Shown here: piece after piece, positions 42,575 through 51,691 of the stretch
How the letters are laid out: every line of letters starts with the position of its first letter
Position numbering within the stretch: position 1 is the first letter of the stretch
Origin: CALFXN01 sp937957815
GTDB lineage: Bacteria; Synergistota; Synergistia; Synergistales; Aminobacteriaceae
DNA length: 64,000 nt
NCBI GenBank assembly: GCA_036788195.1
Contig: DAIQNX010000005.1
Coordinates: forward strand, 1-64,000
Direction: 5' to 3'
Translations under genes and position numbers: made by a program
Notes under the pieces: model-generated
What the model was told of the DNA's origin: nothing
What the model saw: the letters and a program-made list of their open reading frames with translations, nothing else
Database searches by the model: none

Positions 42575-43506
42575 TTCTCGATCACCCTCCGTATGACATA
42601 CCGCGGACGCTTCCGGACCTCCTGGTAGACGCGTCCGATGTACTCTCCCGTGATCCCGACGCTGAACATGGTGACTCCCATCAGGAAGAAGTTGATGTCG
42701 AGCAGCGTGAAGACGCCTTCGGCTTCGGGGCCGACGACGATCCGCCTGAAGAGGAGATAGACGCCGAAGAGGAACGCGAGCGCGGAGACGACGATCCCCG
42801 TCATTGTGACGAACTGGAGCGGGATGAGCGAAAACCCCGTCATGAGATCGAAGTTCAGGCGGACGAGGCGAAGGAGGCTGTATTTCGATTCTCCGAGCTC
42901 GCGCTCGTTGTGTCCTACGGGAATTTCCGTGGGGTTCAGCGAGAATTTCTGCGCGAGGGCGGGGATGAACGTCGTCGTCTCGCAGCTCTGGTTGATGATT
43001 TCGATGACCGGTCGGCGATAGGCGCGGAGCATGCATCCGTAGTCGTGAAGCTTGAGCCCCGTGATCCGGTTCGTGACGGCGTTGACGATCCGGGAAGCGG
43101 CCTTCCGCATCCACGGGTCCCGCCGGGCGACGCGAATCGTTCCGACGACGTCGTGTCCGGCGTCGAGAGCCTCGACGAGGCGCGGAATCTCCTCGGGAGG
43201 GTTCTGGAGATCGGCGTCGATCGTGATGATGTAGTCGCCGCGCGCTTTTTCGAATCCTGCCATGATGGCCATGTGCTGTCCGAAGTTCCCGTTGAAGTCG
43301 ATGATCCGCAGGATGCCGTCGTGCTTCCGGAACAGGTCGTTGAGGATCCGGAGAGACGCGTCCCGGCTTCCGTCGTTGACGAAGACGAGTTCGTAGGACC
43401 GGCCCATCCCCTCCATGACGGCGAAGAGGCGATCGAACAGCGGCGACAGCGACTCCTCCTCGTTGTACACCGGGATGATGACGCTGATTTCCGGCATGGT
43501 CGCCAT
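42571..43506 (-). CDS. arnC: ArnC undecaprenyl-phosphate Ara4FN transferase
   Basis: 311 residues. GT-A family 2 start ISVIIPVYNEEESL, the DxD-like ITIDADLQNPPEE, and a C-terminal pair of membrane helices around QFVTMTGIVVSALAFLFGVYLLF and DINFFLMGVTMFSVGITGEYIGR. It moves Ara4FN from UDP to undecaprenyl phosphate on the cytoplasmic face. Related dolichol-phosphate glucose transferases look similar; context makes ArnC the best call. Confidence 0.92.
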   Translation of the reverse strand: MATMPEISVIIPVYNEEESLSPLFDRLFAVMEGMGRSYELVFVNDGSRDASLRILNDLFRKHDGILRIIDFNGNFGQHMAIMAGFEKARGDYIITIDADLQNPPEEIPRLVEALDAGHDVVGTIRVARRDPWMRKAASRIVNAVTNRITGLKLHDYGCMLRAYRRPVIEIINQSCETTTFIPALAQKFSLNPTEIPVGHNERELGESKYSLLRLVRLNFDLMTGFSLIPLQFVTMTGIVVSALAFLFGVYLLFRRIVVGPEAEGVFTLLDINFFLMGVTMFSVGITGEYIGRVYQEVRKRPRYVIRRVIEK

Positions 43507-43519
43507 CGCGTCTCCCTGG

Positions 43520-44698
43520 TCAGCGGGCCGGACGAGCGGCGAGGATCTCCGTCGCCGCGTCCGCCGCGTCCGCGAGATCCCCGTCCGTCATCGCGGGGAA
43601 GAGCGGGAACGATACGATCCGGTCGGAGACGTACTCCGCCTCGGGGAAATCGCCGCGCTTCCATCCCAGCGTGTTCCGGTAGTATGTAAAGAGGTGGACG
43701 GCCTGGTAGTGGAGCGCCGTACCGATGTTCCTTTCGCGCATGAGAGTCATGAAGGCGTCCCGGTCGATCGAGAGTGCGTCGGTGCCGATCAGGGGCGTGA
43801 AGATGTGCCACGAATGCGTCGTCCCGGCGGCGGGTTCGGGCGGGAGAACGAGGCCGGAAACGTTCCCGAGCCGTTCGCGATACTGCGCGACGAGGGAACG
43901 GCGCCGTTCGTTGAATGTGTCGAGTTCCCGGAGCTGCGACAGGCCGATCGCGGCCTCGATGTCGAGCATGTTGTACTTGAGCCCAGGAACGAGGATGTCG
44001 TAGTGGGGGGTCCCGGTCGCGGCATAGCGGTTCCACGCGCCTTTCGACATTCCGTGCTGGCGCATCACGGCGACCGCTTCGGCGATGTCTCCGTCGCCGG
44101 TACAGAGCATACCGCCCTCGCCGGTCGTGATGTTCTTCGTCGGATGGAAGCTGAAGACGCAGACGCGCTTCTTCCCCTCCGGCATTCTCCCGACCGGACC
44201 GCCGCTCCAGGATGCCCCGAGCGCGTGGGCGGCGTCCTCGACGACCGAGAGACCGTGACGGTCCGCGATCGAAAGGATGGCTTCCATGTCGCAGGGACGC
44301 CCCGCGAAATGAACTGGGACGATCGCCTTCGTCCGCGGCGTGATCGCGGCCTCGATCGCGTCGGGGCGGATGTTGAGCGTGCGCCTGTCGATGTCGGCGA
44401 GGACGGGACGCGCCCCCGTGAACAGGATCGTGTTGATCGTCGCCGCGAATGTCATCGGCGTCGTGACGACTTCGTCGCCGGGGCCGATCCCGAGGGCCAT
44501 GAACGCGAGGTGGAGCCCCGCCGTGGCGGAGTTGACCGCGAGCGCGTATGGCGTATCGAGCATTCGGGCGAATTCCTTCTCGAACGCGAGCGTCTTCGGT
44601 CCGGTCGTGATCCATCCGGAGCGGACGGATTCCGCGATGTCCCGGATGGCGTCTTCGCCGATGGACGGTCGCGCGAAGGGGAGGAATTCATTTCTCAT
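43520..44698 (-). CDS. arnB: ArnB UDP-Ara4O aminotransferase
   Basis: 392 residues. DegT/DnrJ/EryC1 family with PFARPSIGEDAIRDIAESVRSG at the start, the PLP Lys in SFHPTKNITTGEGGM, and VEDAAHALGASW. It transfers an amino group from glutamate to UDP-4-keto-pentose to give UDP-L-Ara4N. Overlaps arnT by 4 bases. Confidence 0.94.
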   Translation of the reverse strand: MRNEFLPFARPSIGEDAIRDIAESVRSGWITTGPKTLAFEKEFARMLDTPYALAVNSATAGLHLAFMALGIGPGDEVVTTPMTFAATINTILFTGARPVLADIDRRTLNIRPDAIEAAITPRTKAIVPVHFAGRPCDMEAILSIADRHGLSVVEDAAHALGASWSGGPVGRMPEGKKRVCVFSFHPTKNITTGEGGMLCTGDGDIAEAVAVMRQHGMSKGAWNRYAATGTPHYDILVPGLKYNMLDIEAAIGLSQLRELDTFNERRRSLVAQYRERLGNVSGLVLPPEPAAGTTHSWHIFTPLIGTDALSIDRDAFMTLMRERNIGTALHYQAVHLFTYYRNTLGWKRGDFPEAEYVSDRIVSFPLFPAMTDGDLADAADAATEILAARPAR

Positions 44699-46344
44699 GG
44701 GGCTGTCGCCTCCTTGGGCGTGTTTGCGATGACAAGTCCCCGCTCCGTGGCTCCGAGAAGAACCGGCTGCGGGGTTCCTGCGGGGAAGAGACGGTCCTTG
44801 TGGCCCGCCTCCACGACGAGAACGACGCGCCTGTCGCCGTTCCAGAGCTTCGTGAACGCCTCGTCGCCGATGAACCACGACGGATCGGGCTCCTGCATCG
44901 CGCCGAACTCGAGTTCGCCGAGGTAGCGGACGAGGACGACGCGCCGCCCGAGATAGAACGGAATCCCCTGGTCGTATTCGGCGTACTGGGCGATGATGTC
45001 GTCCGGCCCGGAGTTTCGGCGGATCAGATCGGCGGTCTCCCGGGCCGACAGGTGATGGCCGAGGAACCCGAAGAGCGGCTTGAGCGACAGGCAGAACAGG
45101 AACGAGAGGATACAGAACGCCGCGAGCGCTTTCGTCCTGTATTCCGGTCTCGTCATGGCCCACGCGGCCGCGGCCGCGGCGAAGAGCGCGACCGACGGGA
45201 TCGCGGCGTACCAGAGGAGCGTCGCAGCGGGGTACCGGCCTCCGAAGGCCGCGTACCCGAGCAGCGCGGCGCCGAAGAGCGCGAGGAGGACGGATGTCGA
45301 GATGGCCGCGAAACGGTCGCGCTTCGCGCCGGCGCCGGAGAGCATCGCGTCGAGGCACCCCCCTGTCAGGACCGCGACGGGCGGAAGGCACGGAATGATG
45401 TACGGGATGAGCTTCGATCGCGAGAAGGAAAAGAACGCGAAGACGACCGCGAACCAGATCAGGAAGAAGAGTTCGGCGCGCTTCTCCGTCCCGAACGACC
45501 TCAGCCGTCCGGGCAGGGCGCCCGCGATCGCGGAAACGAAGAACCCCGTCCAGGGGACGAGACCCGCGACGAGGATCGGGATGAAGAACCAGACGGGTTC
45601 GTATCGGCCGTGAAGCATCGTCGTATAGCGCAGGAAGTGCTCCCGGACGAAAAAGAAGTGGAAGAAGTCGGGGTTTCTCGAGCATACCGTCCAGAACCAC
45701 GGAACGACGAGAACGAAGAACAGCAGAATTCCCGACGGTGCGAGCGTTCTCCACGCGATCCGGAAATCGCGTGTCGCGAGCATGAAGCAGAAGATCACGG
45801 CTCCGGGCAGCACGATCCCGATGAGCCCCTTGCTGAGCGTCGCGAGCGCCATTCCGGCGTAGAGCAGCAGATAGAATTTCCTGTCGCCCGACGTATACCC
45901 GAGGTGGAACCCCCCGAGCGCGACCGTCAGGAAGAACGACAGCGTCATGTCCGTGAGATTGATGTGCGACGACGCGTAGAAGAGCAGCGACGTCGACAGC
46001 ACGAATCCCGCGAGGAAGGCTTTCCGGAGATTTCCGGAGCGCGCCGCGAGGAACGCCGTGAAGAGCGCGCCGCAGACGCCGAGAAAGGCCGGCCAGAAAC
46101 GGCTCGCCCACTCGTTCTGCCCGAAGGCCGCGAACGAGGCGGCCGTCAGCCAGTAGTGAAAGACCGGTTTTTCGAAGTATTTGACGTAATTCAGGCGGGG
46201 AGTGACGAAATCGCGGGTTTCGAGCATCTCGCGCGGGATCTCGGAATACCGCCCCTCGTCGGGCTCGAGAAGGCCGTGGCGCCCGAGCGCCGTGAAGAAG
46301 AGAATTCCGGCGATGACCGCCAAGGCAAACAGAACGCGTCTCAT
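44695..46344 (-). CDS. arnT: ArnT lipid A aminoarabinose transferase (GT39 family)
   Basis: 549 residues, the ArnT length. About twelve membrane segments. The first periplasmic loop has LLEPDEGRYSEIPREML, which contains the GT-C Asp/Glu motif, and FEKPVFHYWLTAASF follows. The C-terminal soluble domain is about 110 residues. It would move L-Ara4N from the lipid carrier to lipid A, lowering surface charge and polymyxin binding. First gene of the operon; its start was placed at 46344 by homology. Confidence 0.9.
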   Translation of the reverse strand: MRRVLFALAVIAGILFFTALGRHGLLEPDEGRYSEIPREMLETRDFVTPRLNYVKYFEKPVFHYWLTAASFAAFGQNEWASRFWPAFLGVCGALFTAFLAARSGNLRKAFLAGFVLSTSLLFYASSHINLTDMTLSFFLTVALGGFHLGYTSGDRKFYLLLYAGMALATLSKGLIGIVLPGAVIFCFMLATRDFRIAWRTLAPSGILLFFVLVVPWFWTVCSRNPDFFHFFFVREHFLRYTTMLHGRYEPVWFFIPILVAGLVPWTGFFVSAIAGALPGRLRSFGTEKRAELFFLIWFAVVFAFFSFSRSKLIPYIIPCLPPVAVLTGGCLDAMLSGAGAKRDRFAAISTSVLLALFGAALLGYAAFGGRYPAATLLWYAAIPSVALFAAAAAAWAMTRPEYRTKALAAFCILSFLFCLSLKPLFGFLGHHLSARETADLIRRNSGPDDIIAQYAEYDQGIPFYLGRRVVLVRYLGELEFGAMQEPDPSWFIGDEAFTKLWNGDRRVVLVVEAGHKDRLFPAGTPQPVLLGATERGLVIANTPKEATAP

Positions 46345-46464
46345 AAAGGCTTCGTCACTCCAGACAGGAAGAAAGTCCGCGTACGCTGCGGCGGAACCAT
46401 TGTACCCCAAGCTTTCCCGCTTCGCATCTTCCGGACTATAATATGCCCGAAGGGTGGGGACGTT

Positions 46465-46836
46465 ATGGACAAACTCGGAATACTCCTGCTGCTTGGGTCG
46501 GCCATCTTCAACGCGGGTGCGAACACGCTCATGAAGGCTGCGTTCGGGCATCAGGGCGACCTCCTCGCGTCCGGTGCAGTCGCGGCGTTCGTACGGATCG
46601 CGACGAACCCGTTCGCGATCGGCGGCATCGCGTGTTTCGGAACTTCGTTCGTCTTTCTGAGCGCCGCGCTCAGCCGCGTCGATCTCTCGATCGCGTATCC
46701 GTTCATGGCGGGCGTCGTGTTCCTTCTCGTCCTGTCGGTGTCCGTGCTGTTCTTCCACGAGCCGGTCTCGGCCTGGAGGGCCGCCGGCATCGGCACGATT
46801 CTCGCGGGAATCCTCATACTCTCGTTCAAGGGGTAA
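46465..46836 (+). CDS. ArnE/ArnF-like small membrane transporter
   Basis: 123 residues with four membrane helices of the SMR/EamA type (ILLLLGSAIFNAGANTLMKAA, FGTSFVFLSAALSRVDLSIAYPF, VFLLVLSVSVLFFHE, GIGTILAGILILS). Divergent from arnT, with start sites about 120 bases apart. In enterobacteria ArnE and ArnF together flip the carrier-linked sugar; only one such gene is seen, so it may act as a homodimer. A TATAAT lies at 46437-46442. Confidence 0.75.
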   Translation: MDKLGILLLLGSAIFNAGANTLMKAAFGHQGDLLASGAVAAFVRIATNPFAIGGIACFGTSFVFLSAALSRVDLSIAYPFMAGVVFLLVLSVSVLFFHEPVSAWRAAGIGTILAGILILSFKG

Positions 46837-46895
46837 TCGTATCCGTTCCGTGCCGGCTCCCAGGAGACGCGGGCACGCGCACAGGGGGAGGGTTC

Positions 46896-47641
46896 ATGGA
46901 CGACATTCACGATCATTTCGAAGAAGTCCTTCAGAGTTTGTACGATGGCGTCTATGTCATGGACCGGAGCCGGAGAATAACGTTCTGGAATCGCTCGGCC
47001 GAACGAATTTCGGGATATTCGGCGTCCGAGGTGACGGGTCGTCGCTGCTCGGAGAACGTCCTGACGCACGTCGGCGAGGACGGATGCCGGTTATGCCTCG
47101 GAAAGTGTCCCGCCGCGAAGGCCATGGAGGACGGAAAGGAGAACGAGACGCGGGTCTATCTCCATCACAAGTCGGGGTTTCGTCTTCCCGTGATGATTCG
47201 CGTCTCGCCGCTGCGCGACGCGCGAGGCGAGGTTATCGGCGCCGTGGAGATCTTCAGCGACAACTCGCTCCTCGATACGTCGCTGAAGAAAATCCGTGAC
47301 CTCGAAACGCAGGCTTTTTCCGATGCGCTGACCGAGCTGCCGAACCGGCGGTATGCGGAGATAACCCTCGGGACGAGACAGGATCAGGCCGATAGGTACG
47401 GTCTTGCCGGATTCGGAGTGATCTTTGCCGACGTGGATCGTTTCAAGAGTGTTAACGACACATACGGGCACGAGACGGGAGATCTCGTACTTCGGATGGT
47501 CGCCGGTACCCTGAAGTACGGAGTCCGCGACGGAGACGTCGTGTGTCGCTGGGGCGGGGAAGAATTCGTCGCCATCGTCGGTACGGATGAGGAGCGGGTG
47601 ATCTCCGATGTCGCCGAGCGGCTTCGCGCGCTGATCGCGCA
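46896..47641 (+). CDS. PAS sensor diguanylate cyclase, cut by an assembly gap
   Basis: ATG 46896 behind GGGGGAGGG. PAS domain (LQSLYDGVYVMDRSRRITFWNRSAERISGYSASEV, written here only as evidence of order) carries a CRLCLGKCPAAKAM Cys motif common in PAS-GGDEF sensors of anaerobes. Next come SDALTELPNRRYAE, FADVDRFKSVNDTYGHETGD and RWGGEEF near residue 220, so the cyclase site is intact. The last 55 or so residues fall in the N run. After the gap a frame with an RVGSLP-like tail ends at 47808 and could be the end, but the gap size is unknown. Start and core are certain, the end is not. Confidence 0.85.
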
Positions 47642-47741
47642 NNNNNNNNNNNNNNNNNNNNNNNNNNNNNNNNNNNNNNNNNNNNNNNNNNNNNNNNNNN
47701 NNNNNNNNNNNNNNNNNNNNNNNNNNNNNNNNNNNNNNNNN
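47642..47741. other. Assembly gap of 100 N
   Basis: Exactly 100 N, the usual placeholder for a gap of unknown length. The missing part holds the end of the GGDEF gene and possibly a terminator. Confidence 0.98.
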
Positions 47742-47785
47742 TCGGGTAGGGAGTCTCCCCATTGCGCCGCGCGGCGGGGGAAGGG

Positions 47786-48535
47786 CTACAGATCCTTCGC
47801 GCCGGTGAACGTCCGGAATTTGTTGAGGTTTTTCGAGACACGGGCCCAGTAGACGGACGGCGACCCGCCGTAGTACCGTCCAAGTGCGGCCTGTGTCGTC
47901 TCGTACGCTCGGAGGTACCGCGAGAGCAGCAGGCATCCGGCGCTGATCCCCTTGTCGGGTTCGAAGAGTTCCGCTTCCGACGTGATTCCGTTCGCCGCGA
48001 GCAACGCCGAATGGATCTTCCATGAGACCTGCATGACGCCCGCCGCGCCGTAGTCGCTTCTCGACGACGGGGAAAAATGGCTTTCCGTGTACCCAACGGC
48101 AAGAGCGAGATCGAGGGGAATGTCGTACTTGAACGTATATTTGACAAACGCTGCCGCTTCGCGCGCCGCGATCGTCTTTTCGAGCTTCTGATTGTGTTCG
48201 CCAATGAAGAGCGTGACCGAACGGACGTCGTCCAGAATTTCTCCCGTAAGCCGTAACAGGGTAAAGAGAGGGGAAACAAGATCCTTCTCGCAGCTGCGGG
48301 CGATTTTTCCCGTTATTCGAGACGCCGTCCGGATCAATTGTCTTGCATCGGAATCCGAAGACCAGTTGCGAATAGCGGTCTCAAGTGCATGAGTGGAGCA
48401 TACCGCCGGGGGAGCCGAACGAGATGGGGCGAACACGAACGACGCGGAGCTCCATCCTCCGGTCCAGAGCGCCAGAAACGCGACGTACGATCCAAAGACG
48501 AAAAAAACGACCGCAAGACAAACATTCTGTCGCAC
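47786..48535 (-). CDS. Lytic transglycosylase (SLT family)
   Basis: 249 residues, GTG 48535 with GGGAGG 6 bases upstream. An N-terminal hydrophobic anchor (NVCLAVVFFVFGSYVAFLALW) is followed by about 110 linker residues. The catalytic domain has LALAVGYTESHFSPSSRSDYGAAGVMQVS, with the catalytic Glu in the ES pair, and later ISAGCLLLSRYL and ALGRYYGG. It cleaves peptidoglycan glycan strands to anhydromuropeptides. Two Cys near the anchor and linker might form a disulfide. Confidence 0.88.
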   Translation of the reverse strand: MRQNVCLAVVFFVFGSYVAFLALWTGGWSSASFVFAPSRSAPPAVCSTHALETAIRNWSSDSDARQLIRTASRITGKIARSCEKDLVSPLFTLLRLTGEILDDVRSVTLFIGEHNQKLEKTIAAREAAAFVKYTFKYDIPLDLALAVGYTESHFSPSSRSDYGAAGVMQVSWKIHSALLAANGITSEAELFEPDKGISAGCLLLSRYLRAYETTQAALGRYYGGSPSVYWARVSKNLNKFRTFTGAKDL

Positions 48536-48603
48536 GGGACACCTCCCTTATTGTGAGTGGTAAGCAGAAACAGTGTCTTTAAGTATGCGGGCGATAATTT
48601 CTC

Positions 48604-48635
48604 CCGATTATAGATATAATCGGACTTTCCGGCAA
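48604..48635 (-). promoter_or_regulatory. Promoter with palindromic -10, upstream of the lytic transglycosylase
   Basis: Minus strand TTGCCG (48635-48630), 17 bases, TATAAT (48612-48607). The -10 is one half of a perfect repeat CCGATTATA-GA-TATAATCGG (48604-48623), which looks like an operator for a dimeric repressor. Confidence 0.6.
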
Positions 48636-48662
48636 ATAATGTCCATCTCTATTAAGCGGGGC

Positions 48663-51437
48663 TTACCTGTGTTCCGGAGCGAGGTCGGGCGATGCCGACG
48701 ACAGTCCGGCGATTCGTGCCAGAATATCTTCCACCCGTCGGATTCCGTCGCCATAGGTTCCCCAGTCTCCGGACGCAAGCGCCCTTTTCGATCGGCTCAT
48801 GATGTCGACCCCCTCGCGGGCGAGTGTCGCCGCCCGACGATCCGGAGCCGCCGGGGCACCTGGAGCCACGGGGCCGGAAAGCCCCGCACGCGACCATTCC
48901 GTCTCGGAGGCTTTCGGCGTCGTCGCGGATTCCGAACCGATGAATCGTGCGAGAGCCTCGTCGAGTGTCTCACCCCATTCGACGCGCCCGCCGCTCGATA
49001 CGATCACGCGTTTGAGTTCGGGAAGGTCGCTGTTTTCCGCCTTGAGATAGAGCGACTGCGTGTAGAGGAGTGAGTCGCCGACAGGTGTCACGATGTAGCT
49101 TCCCCGGATGACGTCGGATCCCCGCTGGCTCCAGAGTGACAGTTGCGCGGAAATCTCCGGGTGCTGGTTCGTCAGTGCCTCGACCTGGGCGGGGCCGTAC
49201 ACGAGAAGCTGCTTGGGAAGCGTGTAGACCACGAGTTTCCCCCGGTTCGGGGCATCGCAGCGTCCCGCCATCCACGCGATGAGATTGTCCTTTCCGGTCG
49301 GCATGAACGGAGAGATCAGGACGAACTCGACGTCCGCCTCTCCCCTGAGGCGCAGCGTCGTGTAATAGGAATCCATCCCCTGCCGCTGTCCGTTCCGGGT
49401 TGTCCGCTCCCAGACGTCCTCGCGATTGTAGAAGGTATTCGGTTCCTTCATGTGGTACGTGCGGTAGATCTCCGCCTGAATGGAAAAGAGGTCTCGCGGA
49501 TATCGCAGATGGTTTCTGAGATCGGGTGTCATTCTGTCGCCGGGAGTGAAGATGCCCGGATAGATCCGGGACCACGTCTTCAGGATCGGGTCGTCGGGAT
49601 CGGTCGCGTAGAGCGTGATCGTTCCGTCGTAGGCATCTACGGTCGCCGTGACGCTTCCCCGGATCGCGTTGATCCGTCTCGGCTCCGAAGTGAGCGGGTC
49701 GCGAACGGTCACGGGGTACGAGTACGGGTATCCGTCCGTGACGGTCATCGCGTCGACGATCCACACGAGCCGTCCGTCCGTCACCGCGAGATAGGGGTCC
49801 CGGTCGAACAGCAGAAACGGGGCGACCGCGCGGAGACGTTCCGTAACCGATCGCCTGTACAGAATCCGGCTCTCCGGAGTGAAGACGTTCGTGAAGAGGA
49901 TCTTCGTGTCTCCGAATCGAACCGCGAACGCGACGCGCCGGGTCAGGGAACCGATTCCGACGCCGCCCTTTCCGTCGTAAACCGTTCGGGCGTTGCTGTC
50001 GCCGAGCGGATAGTCGAACTCCTTTACGGTCGTCCGGACGAAGACGTAGGGAGCCGGCTTCTCGCCGAAGTAGATCTGCGGGCGGTCGATCCTGACGGGA
50101 ACGGACGATTTCGGCGGAATGTCCCGTATCCAGAGCTTCGGCTGTCCTCCGGACGCGATTTCGGTCACCGGATTCATGACGAGTCCGTAGCCATGCGTGA
50201 ATTCGAGCCTCGTGTTGACCCACGTCCGTGTCTGGAGATCGTTGAGATCGAGTTCCCGCGCCGAGAGCATCACCTGCCTGCGCTCGTTTCCGACCACATA
50301 GCGATCCATATCGACCTGCTCGAAGTCGTAATAGGTGCGGATCTCCTGGAGCTGCTTATAACTTCTGAGAAGCGGCGAATCGTCCCAGATGCAGATGTTC
50401 CTGAGAGTTTCCTCCTCGCGGCGAATATCCTCGGCCGTGATGGAGGCGGCGGGAACGACCGTCTCTGTTTTCACCGAGTCGAGCCCGTACGCCTTCAGCG
50501 TTGAGGCGATGCAGCGTTCGATGTACGGGCGCTCCCGTTCGAACTCGTTCGGTTCGACGATGAAACGCTGGACGAGCGGGGGAAGAACGCCGATCGCCAC
50601 GACGTGGACCGCGAGGACGACGGCGGCGAGGGCGAGCAGGGGCTTCATGCCCCTGCGGAGGGGAAGGATCGCCAGAATCGCGGCGGCAGCCCATGAGAGG
50701 AGCGCGAGGATCGTCTGGGCCGGAAGCGTGACGGCCGAGTCGACGAAGCTCGCTCCGAAGAGAACTCCGTGTGTCGAGAAGAGGACATCGTACCTCGCGA
50801 GCCATCGTTCGGCACCCCAGAGAAAGACGGCGAACGCGCCGAGACGAAGGAGGTGTCTCGTCGCCTTGCCATCGATCCGAGCCCTCCGGAAAGAGGTGTT
50901 CCCGAGATCCGGAAGCGAACCGAAGACGTAGATTCCCGCGCAGCCGATCAGAGAGAGCAGCGAGAGAGAAAAAAACCACCCGGTGATCGAGGAAAGCGCC
51001 GGGAGCGTGAAAACGAAAAAACCCACGTCGAGTCCGAAAACGGGATCGACTGTGCCGAACGAAGCGCCGGCGATCGCGGAGAAGAGCACCTTCCATTGTT
51101 CGCGGAGCGTTCCTCCAAAAGAAATTGCGAAGAAGGCAGCGGCGAACAGAAGTCCTGCGCGAATCTGCCTCGCCGAGAAGCGGGCTCCAAGAGACTCCTC
51201 CGGAGAACGCGCGATCCGGCGTCGCGCGGTCCCCCATTGGAACACGAGGAACAGGAAACTCACGACGGAGATGAACGCGAACGTCGCGCCTGAATAAAGG
51301 ATGTCCCGGAGCCACATTGAAAGGAATCCTTCCGTGTGGTACCAGAGGAAATCCGTATAGATCCGGGCGAAGCCGGGAAAGAAGGCGAAAAGGAGCAGAC
51401 CTGCCGCGGTGAACGCGAGCGAAAGTTTCCATCTCAT
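48663..51437 (-). CDS. UPF0182 family large membrane protein
   Basis: 924 residues from ATG 51437, with AGGAGG 9 bases upstream. About seven membrane helices occupy the first 320 residues. The rest is a large domain predicted outside the cytoplasm, with the family phrases YIERCIASTLKAYGLD, NICIWDDSPLL, YYDFEQVDMDRYVV and PRDLFSIQAEIYRTYHM. UPF0182 proteins occur in actinobacteria, cyanobacteria and some other phyla and have no settled function. A small hairpin (CCCCGA/TCGGGG, 51464-51479) lies in the 5' untranslated region. Confidence 0.9.
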   Translation of the reverse strand: MRWKLSLAFTAAGLLLFAFFPGFARIYTDFLWYHTEGFLSMWLRDILYSGATFAFISVVSFLFLVFQWGTARRRIARSPEESLGARFSARQIRAGLLFAAAFFAISFGGTLREQWKVLFSAIAGASFGTVDPVFGLDVGFFVFTLPALSSITGWFFSLSLLSLIGCAGIYVFGSLPDLGNTSFRRARIDGKATRHLLRLGAFAVFLWGAERWLARYDVLFSTHGVLFGASFVDSAVTLPAQTILALLSWAAAAILAILPLRRGMKPLLALAAVVLAVHVVAIGVLPPLVQRFIVEPNEFERERPYIERCIASTLKAYGLDSVKTETVVPAASITAEDIRREEETLRNICIWDDSPLLRSYKQLQEIRTYYDFEQVDMDRYVVGNERRQVMLSARELDLNDLQTRTWVNTRLEFTHGYGLVMNPVTEIASGGQPKLWIRDIPPKSSVPVRIDRPQIYFGEKPAPYVFVRTTVKEFDYPLGDSNARTVYDGKGGVGIGSLTRRVAFAVRFGDTKILFTNVFTPESRILYRRSVTERLRAVAPFLLFDRDPYLAVTDGRLVWIVDAMTVTDGYPYSYPVTVRDPLTSEPRRINAIRGSVTATVDAYDGTITLYATDPDDPILKTWSRIYPGIFTPGDRMTPDLRNHLRYPRDLFSIQAEIYRTYHMKEPNTFYNREDVWERTTRNGQRQGMDSYYTTLRLRGEADVEFVLISPFMPTGKDNLIAWMAGRCDAPNRGKLVVYTLPKQLLVYGPAQVEALTNQHPEISAQLSLWSQRGSDVIRGSYIVTPVGDSLLYTQSLYLKAENSDLPELKRVIVSSGGRVEWGETLDEALARFIGSESATTPKASETEWSRAGLSGPVAPGAPAAPDRRAATLAREGVDIMSRSKRALASGDWGTYGDGIRRVEDILARIAGLSSASPDLAPEHR

Positions 51438-51601
51438 TCGGAAATTACCTCCTGAAAGCATTTCCCCGAAATCTCGGGGGATCTTTCGGAACCGATCGTG
51501 ACATTCATGAAACCTAATTGTAGGGCAACGAGGGGCAGCAGGATAGTGGAATCTGCGCGGGATGACCAGGCCGCGATGTCTTATGTATTCAGTATCCAAA
51601 C

Positions 51602-51652
51602 TTGACAGAATAAAATTAAGGAGTAGCGTTATGATTAATTGAATTGTCGACA
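51602..51652 (+). promoter_or_regulatory. Promoter/operator region of the GntR-TRAP operon
   Basis: TTGACA at 51602-51607 is a good -35, but no well spaced -10 follows (TATGAT at 51630 is 22 bases away). TGTCGACA at 51645-51652 is a perfect palindrome 40 bases before the regulator start and may be the GntR operator. Confidence 0.35.
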
Positions 51653-51691
51653 GTAGACATACTATCCCTGAAATCAGAGGAGAGAAACCCT

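Noticed and set aside
37130..46836. arn operon as a recently acquired island
   Set aside because: No change of base composition, no integrase, tRNA or repeat at the borders, and rlmI is joined in the same operon. Older transfer cannot be excluded.
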